Below are positions 7,293 to 14,946 of a stretch of DNA of 16,705 nt, piece by piece. Source of the DNA: CAZOJJ01 sp964580105 (GTDB lineage: Bacteria > Bacteroidota > Rhodothermia > Rhodothermales > Rubricoccaceae); NCBI GenBank assembly GCA_964580105.1, contig CAZOJJ010000060.1, positions 1-16,705 on the forward strand. Reading direction: 5' to 3'. A program made the translations under genes and the position numbers. Within the stretch, counting starts at the first letter, position 1; each line of letters opens with the position of its first letter. The notes under the pieces are model-generated. The model did no database searches and was not told the origin of the DNA. It saw only the letters and a list, made by a program, of their open reading frames with translations.

Positions 7293-7609
7293 TCAGCGAT
7301 GTGGAGCGAGCGCGGGCTCGGCTGCCAGCCGCTTCATGAGCTGAATCTGCCCGGCGTGGTAGCGGTCGTGCGCCGCCGCGCCTGCAATGAGTTCCGCGAG
7401 GGGGTAGGAGCCCACGTTCCGCGCGAGGTCGTTCTCCCCCAGCGTAGCGACGGTGTCTCGGAGCGCACGATGCGTCTCCTCCAGCAGCTCCCAGATCGTG
7501 TGGCGGCTCGGCGCAGGACGCCACGACGCCAGCGACGCGTCCACGCCGCGCCACGCCTTGTGGTCGTACGCGGTGTCGAGCTGGTGGAGAGGAGATCGAG
7601 CGGCGACAT
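7293..7609 (-). pseudogene. DinB-family protein remnant (frameshifted, internally shortened)
   Basis: Two frames together give a DinB/YfiT-like protein. The frame from the ATG at 7609 reads MSPLDLL. Near 7584-7597 the similarity jumps to another frame, HQLDTAYDHKAW, then ASWRPAPSRHTIWELLEETHRALRD and finally AAHDRYHAGQIQLMKRL, ending at 7293. One missing base in the TC-rich stretch would join them. DinB proteins of this type are usually about 150-170 aa; here only about 100 aa can be recovered, and the stretch after HTIWEL that normally carries one metal-binding His and 40 or more residues is gone. The two His of HDRYHAGQ remain. The second frame has no ATG of its own, only a GTG at 7544. A sequencing error could explain the frameshift but not the internal loss. 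Confidence 0.68.
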
Positions 7610-7667
7610 CGTCTTTCGCGGTGCGTGGAGCGCCCGAACGATACGCCGCGGCGAGGAAACCCGTCGC

Positions 7668-9839
7668 TCAGAACGTGTAGCGGATCTGCACGCCGAGGTC
7701 GCGCACCCGGTCGCCCTCGACGGTGTTGGGGCCGGAGGAGATCCGCGCCACGTCCTCGAAGACCGTCGCCGCCAGCTTGGCCTGGACGGTGAGCCCGTCG
7801 AGCGGCGTGAGCGTGGCGAGGAGGTAGGCGCGGGCGCCGCGCCCCGAAAGGGCCGGGATGGCGAAGACGCCGGTGAGGTCGTTCTCGAACTGGTAGACGC
7901 GAGCGTCGAAGCCGTCGGTGTCGAAGAGGGTCAGACGCGCGTCGAGGCGGAGGGGGCCGAGGGCCTGCCATCGGACGTCCTGGTAGAAGAGGACGCCCGC
8001 TTGGGCCTCGTCCGATCCATCGAGGAAGCGGACGCCCTCGATCCGGGCGCGCAGCCGGAGCCGCCGGTTCGCGTCGTACTCGGCGTGGAGGCGCAGCGAC
8101 TGCCGCGTTTCCTCCATCAGCCCGCCGACGGCCGAGCCGAACAGGCGGCCCCGCACCTCGGTGCCGGCTTCGCGCGCCTCGCTCCGGCCCTGGAGGTACA
8201 CGCGGAGCCAGCGGCGCGGCCGGTACTCCACGAACCCGAGCACCTCCGTGCCCCGCGACGGGCGCGGCACCCCGAAGCGGAGCCACGGAAAGCGGTACGC
8301 GTCCACGTATGCCGCGACGGTCAGCGCCGGGCCGGGGCGCAGCCGCACGCCGCCGTAGACGCCCGACTCGTTCTGGCCCGTCCCGTTCCGCTCGCCGAAG
8401 GGGTAGCCGTGGAGCGTCACGAAGTCGCGCGGGTAGTGGCGGGCGAGGACGAGCGCCTCGGTACCGCCGCCGAGGTCGGCCGCCACGCCGCCGAGGGCGC
8501 CGACCGCCCCGGACGGTGCGCGGGCCACCTCGCCGAAGCCCTGAATGGTGCGGGTGCGGACGTCGGCGTAGACGCTCGCCATCGTGGCCCCATCGCCCTC
8601 GAAGTCGAACGCCTCGTACGGACGGTCGCCCGCGACGAGCGGGGCGTCGAACCGGGCCCGGTAGCCCACGGCGCCGACGCGTCCGCCGACGCGTCCGCCG
8701 CCAATCCGGTACTCCGCCGCACCGCCCACGAGCGTCTCGCCGAGGGCGTCTTTGCGCGCCCGCTCGGTGGCCGTCCGGTGCAGTCCGTCGGCGCCCAGGC
8801 CGGTCACGACACCGTCGGCGAGGGCGAGCGAGTCGGGGCGGACGAACGAGGCGTCGAGGCGGCGGCGCGAGGCGAAGGCGGAGACGTAGACCGACGGCGA
8901 GAGGGCGAGGGTGGCCGCCGCGCCCCGGAAGAACCGGTTCTCCTCGACGGAGCCGTAGGGCCGGAGGCCGCGCCCGCTGCGGATCGGCCCGCGCGCGGCG
9001 TCGGGGCCTTTGCCGAACCCGCTCGCTCGCCAGAGCACGAGCCCCTGCCCGAACTCCGCCGCGTAGTCGCCCACGACGAGCGCGTCGAGGCGGCCGACGC
9101 CGGTCAGGCCAACGTGCGCCGAGGCGAAGTCGTACCCCGGCTGGCCGTCGAAGCCGAACGGCTCGCCGGGGTCCTTTTCGAGCGTGACGTTGAGCGAGAC
9201 CTGCCGCCGAAAGCGGGCCTGGAGCCGGGTGTAGAGCCGCTCGGGCGAGCCGGCAAAGGTGCGCGCCGAGTCGGGGCCGAGGAAGCCGGCGGGCGTGTCG
9301 AGGCGGCGCTGGACGCGCTGGGTGAGCGTGTAGCGGAGGCCGCCCGCCACCTCGCGGACCGACGGCACGAGCGGGTACGGTGATGGGCGCGGCGCCTCGC
9401 CCTCGACCCGCGCGCCGATGCGCAGGTACGGCCGGGCGTCGAGGTACACGTCGGCCGTGACGCCGGCGACGCGCTGCACCTCGGGGAGGGAGGCGAAGGG
9501 GCCGTTCACCGCGCGAAAGGCCACGATGGCCTGCGCGAGCAGGGGCGAGAAGGCCGGGATCTGGGCCAACTCCTCGGCCGTGGCCGCGTTGACGTCGAGC
9601 GGGTTCGCGCGGAGGTCGGCGAGCGCTTCGAGGAGGACGGTCGGGTCGCCCGCCGCCCCGTCCTCGGCGAGGGCTTCGAGCGTCTCGGCCGGCACCTCGG
9701 TCGTGTCCACCGGCGCCTCCTGGGCGCGTAGCAGGGCGAAGGGCGAGGGACTGAGGAGGAGCAGAGCCAGAAGGAGGGGGAGGCGCCGCGAGCGGCCCGC
9801 CTGTCCTTCCTGCACGCCGTATCCTGGACCCGGCCCCAT
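7668..9839 (-). CDS. Helix-hairpin-helix (ComEA-like) protein with predicted outer-membrane beta-barrel
   Basis: A 723-aa exported protein. After a signal peptide (about residues 17-39, cut before QEAP) comes a tandem helix-hairpin-helix region at 82-139 (DVNAATAEELAQIPAFSP, then a second hairpin ending DARPYLRI), the motif by which ComEA-type proteins bind DNA backbone. The remaining 580 residues are rich in alternating aromatic/polar strands and glycine, with a YAAEFGQGLVLW segment, and end in Phe (QIRYTF), as outer-membrane barrels do. Proteins of this plan occur in Bacteroidota, usually annotated only as HhH-domain proteins. The ATG at 9839 lies 4 nt after the stop of the PorV/PorQ-like gene, so the two are an operon; a GTG at 9815 is an alternative start. 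A DinB remnant follows 58 nt later. DNA binding is inferred from the motif. Confidence 0.8.
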   Translation of the reverse strand: MGPGPGYGVQEGQAGRSRRLPLLLALLLLSPSPFALLRAQEAPVDTTEVPAETLEALAEDGAAGDPTVLLEALADLRANPLDVNAATAEELAQIPAFSPLLAQAIVAFRAVNGPFASLPEVQRVAGVTADVYLDARPYLRIGARVEGEAPRPSPYPLVPSVREVAGGLRYTLTQRVQRRLDTPAGFLGPDSARTFAGSPERLYTRLQARFRRQVSLNVTLEKDPGEPFGFDGQPGYDFASAHVGLTGVGRLDALVVGDYAAEFGQGLVLWRASGFGKGPDAARGPIRSGRGLRPYGSVEENRFFRGAAATLALSPSVYVSAFASRRRLDASFVRPDSLALADGVVTGLGADGLHRTATERARKDALGETLVGGAAEYRIGGGRVGGRVGAVGYRARFDAPLVAGDRPYEAFDFEGDGATMASVYADVRTRTIQGFGEVARAPSGAVGALGGVAADLGGGTEALVLARHYPRDFVTLHGYPFGERNGTGQNESGVYGGVRLRPGPALTVAAYVDAYRFPWLRFGVPRPSRGTEVLGFVEYRPRRWLRVYLQGRSEAREAGTEVRGRLFGSAVGGLMEETRQSLRLHAEYDANRRLRLRARIEGVRFLDGSDEAQAGVLFYQDVRWQALGPLRLDARLTLFDTDGFDARVYQFENDLTGVFAIPALSGRGARAYLLATLTPLDGLTVQAKLAATVFEDVARISSGPNTVEGDRVRDLGVQIRYTF

Positions 9840-9843
9840 GGCT

Positions 9844-10704
9844 TCAGAAGTCGAAGCCCAGGGCGAGGGCGGGGGTGAGGCCGAGCGCCTCGTGGTGCTC
9901 CACGGCGAGGTCGGCGCGGAGCGGGGGGAGCCGGAGGCCGAGGCCCGCCGTCAGGCGAGTCGGGGCGCGGCCGCCGCCGCTGAGGCCGGCCTGGGCGCCG
10001 CCCCGGAGCGTGAGCGCCTCGACGACCTCCACCTCCAGCCCGGCGCGGACGGCCACCGGGAAATCGAGGTCTTTGACGGCGTCGAGGAGGACGAGGGCGC
10101 GGGGCGAGGCCTGGAAGGCCAGGCCGACGGCGAGCGCCGGGGCCGTCGAGAGCGGCGTCGTGAGCTCGGCCGCGTCGGAGGCGAAGAGGCGGCTGGCGTT
10201 GCGGGCGTGGAAGCCGGCCCGCAGGCCGGGCGCCACGTCTACCTGCGCGCCGAGCGAGACGGCCAGCGTGCCCGACGATCCGAACCCCTCGATGGCGACG
10301 CTCTGCCACGCGGCCCGCAGCCCGAGGTCGATCCGCCGCGTCGGGCTGAGGGCCACGCCCCGCGCGGCGGCCAGGCCGAGCTGCGTCTCGCGGTACTCGG
10401 CGAAGCCGTACGTCCGCGCCTGCACCGCGAGGGTCAGCGCCGGGAGCGGCACGGCCACGCTCGCGGCGACGAGGCGCAACTCGCTCAGCCCGAACGCCTG
10501 GCTCGCGTAGAGGTCGGCCCGGCGGTGGGTGAGCGAGGCCGGGGCGGCCGGGTTGAACTCGGCCCAGGCCTCGCCCGGCAGGGCGGTGGCGGCCCGGCCG
10601 AGGCCGAGCGCACGGGCTCCCCCCTCGGCCAGCTGGGCGCGTCCGCTCGGTGCCGCGAGGACGGCGGCGAGGCCCAGAAGCGGAATCCAGCGCAGGGCAC
10701 GCAT
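9844..10704 (-). CDS. PorV/PorQ-like outer-membrane beta-barrel protein
   Basis: A 286-aa exported protein with a signal peptide (residues 1-23, cut before QLAEGG). It opens with GARALGLGRAATALPGEAWA followed by EFNPAA, the N-terminal pattern of FadL-like barrels in the PorV/PorQ family (helical plug, small-residue turns, NPAA). Strands alternate throughout, and the protein ends LALGFDF with a terminal Phe, as expected for BAM-inserted barrels. PorV and PorQ serve type IX secretion as shuttle or attachment-complex components, but many family members have no known role, so the specific function is open. It is the first gene of a two-gene unit with the HhH barrel protein and diverges from the DUF4835 gene across a 91-bp spacer. 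Confidence 0.78.
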   Translation of the reverse strand: MRALRWIPLLGLAAVLAAPSGRAQLAEGGARALGLGRAATALPGEAWAEFNPAAPASLTHRRADLYASQAFGLSELRLVAASVAVPLPALTLAVQARTYGFAEYRETQLGLAAARGVALSPTRRIDLGLRAAWQSVAIEGFGSSGTLAVSLGAQVDVAPGLRAGFHARNASRLFASDAAELTTPLSTAPALAVGLAFQASPRALVLLDAVKDLDFPVAVRAGLEVEVVEALTLRGGAQAGLSGGGRAPTRLTAGLGLRLPPLRADLAVEHHEALGLTPALALGFDF

Positions 10705-10745
10705 AATTCCAGCGTTCGTCTCGTTCGGAGCAGGCGGGGCGTCCG

Positions 10746-10753
10746 TACCTTGT
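10746..10753 (+). promoter_or_regulatory. Candidate -7 box TACCTTGT
   Basis: A second copy of the TACCTTG form of the TAnnTTG pattern, ending 42 nt before the ATG of the DUF4835 gene. It lies in the 91-bp spacer between divergent outer-membrane genes. I see no matching box on the minus strand for the gene starting at 10704. Confidence 0.45.
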
Positions 10754-10795
10754 CACCCCGCTCGGGAGTATACGGCGCGACCTGTTACGATCCAC

Positions 10796-11695
10796 ATGCC
10801 TGCTCGTCTTTCCGTTTTTCTCTGGATCCTTCTGGGCGCATTCGCCCTCCCGCTGCGTGCGCAGGAGCTCAACTGCACCGTCTCGGTGGACAGCCGGGCG
10901 CTGCCGGGCAACGAGTTCGCGTATCTCAGCAACCTCAAGGACGAGATCGAGCGGTACCTCAACGACCGCTCGTGGACCAACGACGTCTTCCTGAACCGGG
11001 AGCGCATCGACTGCACCGTCGCCATCGTGTTCACGCGCAACCTCACGCTGACCACGTTCGAGGCGCAGATCACCGTGGGCGCCTCGCGGCCGATCTACGG
11101 GACGCTGGAGCGGACGACGCACTTCCTGATCCAGGACACCGAGTGGGGGCCGTTCACCTACACGCAGGGGCAGGGGCTCATCTACAACCCCAACCGCTTC
11201 GACCCCTTCCTCTCGGTCATCGACTTCTACGCGCTGCTCATCCTGGGCTACGACTACGACTCGTTCTCCGAACTGGGCGGGCAGCCGTACTTCGAACGGG
11301 CCCGCGGCATCGCCGAGCTGGCGCGCGGCGTCAACGCCGAGGGGTGGTACGTTGCGGGCGACGAGCGGACGCGCGGCGCGCTCATCACGCAGCTGCTCGA
11401 CACCCGCTACGAGCCGCTCCGCCGGGCGCTCTTCACGTACCACTACGAGGTGCTCGACCACTTCGCCATCCAGCACGAGGAGGCGTGGGAGACGGCGATG
11501 GCCGTGCTCACCTCGCTCAACGAGCTCTACAACGAGTTCAACGCGCGGCGCTACGCCACCGACCTCTTCTTCTCGGCCAAGCACACGGAGCTGGCCGCCC
11601 TGCTGGAGGACTACCCGCGCCGGGCCGAAGCCTACGAGCTTCTCGTCGAGATGGACACGCCGCACCAGTTGACCTACGACCGCATCGTGCAGTAA
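10796..11695 (+). CDS. DUF4835 family (PorD-like) secreted protein
   Basis: A 299-aa exported protein; a signal peptide ends at about residue 22 (LPLRA, cut before QELNC). QELNCTVSVDS at the start, the central WTNDVFLNRERIDC, and FEAQITVGASRPIYG followed by INPNRFDPFLS-like text (here IYNPNRFDPFLSVIDFYALLILGYDYDSF) and the C-terminal half all match my memory of the DUF4835 family. That family is nearly confined to Bacteroidota and some databases label it type IX secretion protein PorD. C27 and C73 could be disulfide-linked. An upstream open frame reaches 10529, but the ATG at 10796 gives the signal peptide and follows a promoter-like box. It is divergent from a PorV/PorQ-like gene and 37 nt upstream of the CopD-like gene. 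Family firm, function not established. Confidence 0.85.
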   Translation: MPARLSVFLWILLGAFALPLRAQELNCTVSVDSRALPGNEFAYLSNLKDEIERYLNDRSWTNDVFLNRERIDCTVAIVFTRNLTLTTFEAQITVGASRPIYGTLERTTHFLIQDTEWGPFTYTQGQGLIYNPNRFDPFLSVIDFYALLILGYDYDSFSELGGQPYFERARGIAELARGVNAEGWYVAGDERTRGALITQLLDTRYEPLRRALFTYHYEVLDHFAIQHEEAWETAMAVLTSLNELYNEFNARRYATDLFFSAKHTELAALLEDYPRRAEAYELLVEMDTPHQLTYDRIVQ

Positions 11696-11732
11696 ATCGA
11701 GGGGAACGGACCCTTCTGACAGACGCTCCTCG

Positions 11733-12209
11733 ATGGCTACGTTCTGGCTCCTCCTCGTCCACTGGCTGCACGTCCTGGGCGGCATCCTCTGGTTCGGCGG
11801 CGCCGCGTTCGCCGCGTTCGTCCTCTGGCCGTCGCTCCTGCGGCAGCCGGCGCCCGTCGCCCGCGCCCAGTTCCAGGCCATGGCCCGCCCTCTCGGCGCG
11901 TTGATGGGCGGGGCGGCGCAGCTCACGTTCTGGATGGGCCTCCTGCGTGGGACGTGGCTCGGGCCGGTGCGCTCGTTCGACGCCCTGCTGGGGACGGCCT
12001 ACGGGCGGACGTTCGGCATCGCCGTCCTCCTCATGGTGGTCCTGATGGGGTACGGGATCGCCGCCGGCCGCACGTACGAGCGCCGCATCTGGGACGGGGA
12101 CGCGTTCCGGCCGGACGCGGCGGCGTACCTCAAGCGGACGAACGCCGTCATCCTGACGCTCTTTGCGGTCATCCTGCTGTGCATGGTGCTCATGCGGTTC
12201 GGCCTGTGA
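11733..12209 (+). CDS. CopD-like/DUF2269-like integral membrane protein
   Basis: A 158-aa inner-membrane protein with four predicted helices (about residues 5-32, 52-72, 93-111 and 137-155). The first helix holds HWLHVLGGILWFGG (H10, H13), the opening typical of CopD-domain and related membrane proteins, where such histidines may bind copper or haem. The loop between helices 3 and 4 is charged (RRIWDGDAFRPDAAAYLKR). It starts 37 nt after the DUF4835 gene and may be co-transcribed with it. No copper chaperone or CopC is nearby, so a role in metal transport is not supported beyond the motif. Confidence 0.75.
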   Translation: MATFWLLLVHWLHVLGGILWFGGAAFAAFVLWPSLLRQPAPVARAQFQAMARPLGALMGGAAQLTFWMGLLRGTWLGPVRSFDALLGTAYGRTFGIAVLLMVVLMGYGIAAGRTYERRIWDGDAFRPDAAAYLKRTNAVILTLFAVILLCMVLMRFGL

Positions 12210-12282
12210 GCCCCTCTGCCTCGGCAACTTTAGCGGGGCGGCCGGGTTGGGTAGCCTCCCCTCTCGCTCGTTCCCCTCTCTC

Positions 12283-13143
12283 GTGGCTCGCCTTGCGCTC
12301 GGTCTCCTGATTGCGTTCGTGTGGATCGCCGGATGCCGGAGCACCCGTCCCGAGGAACCGGCCGTACCGGTGTACCCCGGTTTCGACACCTGGCGCTATC
12401 CGGGTGACGCAGCGATGGCGGCCTGGCGCGAGGCGTCGCCCTACCGGTGGGTGGGGTACTACCTCCCGGCGCCGTGCCACCGGGATTCGTCGTGGGTGGG
12501 CCGCCGTGAGACGCTGACGCGGATGGACTGGGGGCTGGCCGTGCTCTACGTCGGGCAGCAGGTGTTCGAGGGGGAGCCGCCGCCCGAGGCGGGCGCTCCC
12601 GGCGTGGTCTGCTCACGGACGCTCCTCACCGAGAACCAGGGCCGCCGCGATGCCGCCGACGCCGTCGCCCGCGCGGAGGCCGAAGGCTTCCCGGCCGGCG
12701 CGACGCTCTTTCTGGACGTCGAGCGCACCTCGGTCGTCCCGCCGGCGCTGACCGTGTACGTCCGGACCTGGATCGGCGCAGTGCTGGAGGACGGGCGGTA
12801 CCGCCCGGGGATGTACGTCCACCGCCTCAACGCCGACGTGCTGTTCGCCCAGGCTGTCGCGTCCTACCGGGCGGCCGGGCGCACGGATACGCCGCCGTTC
12901 TGGGTGGCCGGCGCGGGCGGGTTCGCGCTCGACCGGCCGCCCGAGGCCGTCGGGGTGCCCTATGCCGTAATCTGGCAGGGCGCGCTCGACGTGTCGCGCA
13001 CGTGGGGCGGCGTCACGCTCACCGTCGATGAGAACGTGGCGCTGCGCCCCTCGCAGGGCAGCCCATCCCCGGAGGGCCCGCTGCCGGTGGGGCCGGCCCC
13101 CGGCTGGAGCGGGTCCGGCAGGGCGAGTGTAGACGGCCGGTAG
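12283..13143 (+). CDS. Lipoprotein with Rv2525c-like glycoside-hydrolase-like (DUF1906) domain
   Basis: A 286-aa protein starting at GTG 12283, where VARLALGLLIAFVWIAGC gives a compact lipoprotein signal with Cys18 as the lipidation site. The open frame extends to an ATG at 12163, inside the previous gene, but the extra 40 residues look non-coding. The mature domain begins YPGFDTWRYPG (D35), continues with WVGYYLPAP and LAVLYVGQQ, and has FLDVER (D145, E147) and a C-terminal PYAVIWQG strand. This order of barrel strands fits the DUF1906/Rv2525c-like TIM-barrel family, related to GH25-like lysozymes. The acidic residues at strand ends would be the candidate active site. A role at the cell wall is plausible, but hydrolase activity is not established for the family. 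The Pro/Gly/Ser-rich tail after about residue 255 looks disordered. Confidence 0.75.
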   Translation: MARLALGLLIAFVWIAGCRSTRPEEPAVPVYPGFDTWRYPGDAAMAAWREASPYRWVGYYLPAPCHRDSSWVGRRETLTRMDWGLAVLYVGQQVFEGEPPPEAGAPGVVCSRTLLTENQGRRDAADAVARAEAEGFPAGATLFLDVERTSVVPPALTVYVRTWIGAVLEDGRYRPGMYVHRLNADVLFAQAVASYRAAGRTDTPPFWVAGAGGFALDRPPEAVGVPYAVIWQGALDVSRTWGGVTLTVDENVALRPSQGSPSPEGPLPVGPAPGWSGSGRASVDGR

Positions 13144-13206
13144 GAAGCCGTCGGCTCTTCACGAAGTTTCCCGGCGGGTCGTTATCGGGGCGGGTTGGGC
13201 CACCCG

Positions 13207-13214
13207 TATATTGG
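13207..13214 (+). promoter_or_regulatory. Candidate -7 box TATATTGG before tRNA-Phe
   Basis: This is the clearest AT-rich box in a GC-rich spacer and follows the TAnnTTG pattern. It lies 44 nt before the tRNA-Phe gene, leaving a short 5' leader to be trimmed by RNase P. Confidence 0.55.
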
Positions 13215-13258
13215 CGGCCCTTCGCGAGCCGGCTGGCGTGCGGAGGCCGTTCTTTGCT

Positions 13259-13331
13259 GGCTGGGTAGCTCAGGTGGTAGAGCAATGGACTGAAAATCCA
13301 TGTGTCGGCGGTTCGAGTCCGTCCCCAGCCA
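13259..13331 (+). tRNA. tRNA-Phe (GAA)
   Basis: Full cloverleaf: acceptor GGCTGGG/CCCAGCC, D-stem GCTC/GAGC, anticodon stem ATGGA/TCCAT with loop CTGAAAA (anticodon GAA), T-stem GGCGG/CCGTC with one G-U pair and TTCGAGT loop, discriminator A. It is 73 nt long and the 3' CCA is not encoded. Confidence 0.97.
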
Positions 13332-13393
13332 CGGCGCCGTTGAAGAAAAGGTGAGTGGCCACCGCGAGGTAGCCCGCCGCCCGGCCTTCGACG

Positions 13394-13401
13394 TAGATTG
13401 C
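13394..13401 (+). promoter_or_regulatory. Candidate -7 box TAGATTGC before tRNA-Asp
   Basis: A TAnnTTG box that ends 9 nt before the first base of tRNA-Asp. Transcription from it would start almost at the mature 5' end, suggesting tRNA-Asp has its own promoter besides read-through from tRNA-Phe. Confidence 0.45.
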
Positions 13402-13410
13402 GTGCCGCTC

Positions 13411-13484
<74 letters not shown>

Positions 13485-13504
13485 CTTTTCTGACCGAGCA
13501 GGAA

Positions 13505-13543
13505 CAAGGGAGGCCCCGAAAAGGGCCTCCCTTGCTTCATTTT
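13505..13543 (+). terminator. Rho-independent terminator of the tRNA unit
   Basis: A perfect 12-bp stem (caagggaggccc / gggcctcccttg) with a 6-nt loop CGAAAA, followed by CTTCATTTT. It starts 20 nt after tRNA-Asp. The T-tract is interrupted, but the stem is strong. Confidence 0.85.
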
Positions 13544-13893
13544 CGGCGGCTCGGGACCGCGCGGGATACCGAGGACCCCCGGGGTGCGCGTATTGCCTGA
13601 TCCCTCTATCTGTACCCGCTAGCTCCGCACCCACCGTCCCGGTGCACCATCTGGTTCCGCGCCTCGACCGTACTGCTTCCGTTTCGTCTTGCTCGCCCGC
13701 GCCGGCCCCCTCGCTCTGCGATGCCGCGCCGGGGCGCGTCCGCAAGGGCCCGGCGCCCTGCTCAACCGGGTCACCGCGTTCCTCTTACGCGATCCGGTTT
13801 GACCCGGGTTGGGTCGCAAACCCTCGGCGGCAGGAAGGACACCCTGCGGAGAGTCCCTGCGTGCTCTCGGCGCCCATCAACCGGACCGGGCGA
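13544..13893. other. Intergenic region without a convincing gene; contains inverted repeats
   Basis: About 350 bp between the tRNA terminator and the 3' end of the DUF72 gene. Open frames here have no recognisable product. One marked inverted repeat runs 13763-13811: CAACCGGGTCA pairs with TGACCCGGGTTG with a single bulged base, and CCGCG/CGCG may extend it around a TTCCTCTTA loop. A smaller one near 13831-13865 pairs GCAGG..GGAC with GTCC..CTGC. I cannot match the region to tmRNA, RNase P RNA, SRP RNA or 6S RNA by their conserved cores. It may be untranslated sequence, a small RNA or decayed DNA. Confidence 0.5.
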
Positions 13894-14946
13894 TCACACC
13901 CCGAACCGTTCGGCGAAGTCGAGGAAGCGGCTAGCGACGGTGCGCGCGAGGTCGGGTGCGTTGCCCCAGGCGCGGTTGCCGCAGACGATGTTCAGCGTGA
14001 CGTCCTGCTCGACGGCCTTGTAGGCCAGCGCCGTCGCTTCGTCCACCATCTGGCGGGCCTGCGGGGTGTCGGCGAGTCCGGGGGCAGGGCCCTCGAAGGG
14101 GTAGGCGAGGGCGAAGCCCTCGTCGTGGCTCATGTCGCGGAGTTCGAGGAGGCGGGCGACGGCCTCGCCGTTGGCGGCCGTGAAGCGCTCGCCCGCGAGG
14201 CGCCACTGCTCCCGGAGCGGCGGGAGCCACTTCCAGTGGCTGAACACGAACCCCAGGCCCCGGCTCTCCAGCCACGCGAAGTACGGCGGTGTGAGCAGGT
14301 GCGCCGAGCGGATCTCCAGGTGCATCTGCACCGCGTCCGGCACGTCGAGGAAGAACCCGTCGAGTTCGGCCACGAACGCCTCGGGCGGCGGCGAATCGCC
14401 CACGCGGGCGTACTCCTGCTCGAAGATGACGCCGGCCAGCCGGGGGCCGAGGGCGTCCATCGCAGGGACGAGGAAGCGGTCGGTGTAGGCCTTCGCGTCG
14501 AGGTAGTCCGGGTTGGGGACGTGTTGCGTTTTGCCGTCGGCGCGCTGGCGGAGCGTCCGGGCCGTGAACGCCTGCGGGGCTTTCAGCAGGAAGCGCGCGT
14601 TGGCCGGGGCGTGCTCGGCGTACTGCCGCAGCGTGAACAGCGTGTTCGACGGCTTGCCGTCGGCCTCGACGAAGGGGCGGTAGAACGGGAAGTCCAGCTC
14701 CAGCACGCCGAAGTGGAGGAAGTAGTCCTCGACGGACGCGACGGGCAGCATCCGCTCCTCGAACGACGCGCGGCCGACGCGCTTGGAGCGCGTCGTGACC
14801 TCGCCGGCCCACACGTCGCGCGGGTAGACCTGGTCGATCCACCCGGCGTAGCGGTCGCTGGCGGTGCCGAAGCGGAGGCACGCGTGGAGGCGCCGGAAGT
14901 CGAAACGGGCGGCGTCGGCGCGGCGGTCGGTGACGGAGCGGCTCAT
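13894..14946 (-). CDS. DUF72 (YecE-like) family protein
   Basis: A 350-aa cytoplasmic protein of the DUF72 family, a TIM-barrel fold of unknown activity. The opening RFGTASDRYAGWIDQVYP (about residues 25-42) corresponds to the family's G-T-x-x-Y-x-x-W-x-x-YP signature. FPFYRPF near 90, FLLKAPQAFT near 120, GVIFEQEYA and the C-terminal VNIVCGN-like strand (here LNIVCGNRAWGNAP) fit the barrel. It is longer than common members (about 240-300 aa). The frame is open far upstream to 16044, but the ATG at 14946 is chosen because it overlaps the stop of the upstream membrane-protein gene as ATGA, a sign of translational coupling. No signal peptide or metal site stands out. Link to the membrane partner is by context only. 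Confidence 0.87.
   Translation of the reverse strand: MSRSVTDRRADAARFDFRRLHACLRFGTASDRYAGWIDQVYPRDVWAGEVTTRSKRVGRASFEERMLPVASVEDYFLHFGVLELDFPFYRPFVEADGKPSNTLFTLRQYAEHAPANARFLLKAPQAFTARTLRQRADGKTQHVPNPDYLDAKAYTDRFLVPAMDALGPRLAGVIFEQEYARVGDSPPPEAFVAELDGFFLDVPDAVQMHLEIRSAHLLTPPYFAWLESRGLGFVFSHWKWLPPLREQWRLAGERFTAANGEAVARLLELRDMSHDEGFALAYPFEGPAPGLADTPQARQMVDEATALAYKAVEQDVTLNIVCGNRAWGNAPDLARTVASRFLDFAERFGV

Noticed and set aside
8675..8698. Two 12-bp direct copies of cgacgcgtccgc
   Set aside because: Lie inside the HhH barrel gene and encode a simple Gly-Gly-Arg-Val repeat; most likely ordinary coding repetition.
7299..9383. 694-codon plus-strand open frame
   Set aside because: Antisense shadow of the HhH barrel gene, with skewed Arg/Glu/Ala composition and no start context.
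9418..11926. Long open frames on both strands (plus 9418-11904, minus 9506-11926)
   Set aside because: They cross two divergent real genes that have signal peptides and family matches; composition is that of out-of-frame GC-rich DNA.
12222..12236. AACTTTAGC as a promoter for the DUF1906-like lipoprotein gene
   Set aside because: Matches the TAnnTTTG element at too few positions to call.
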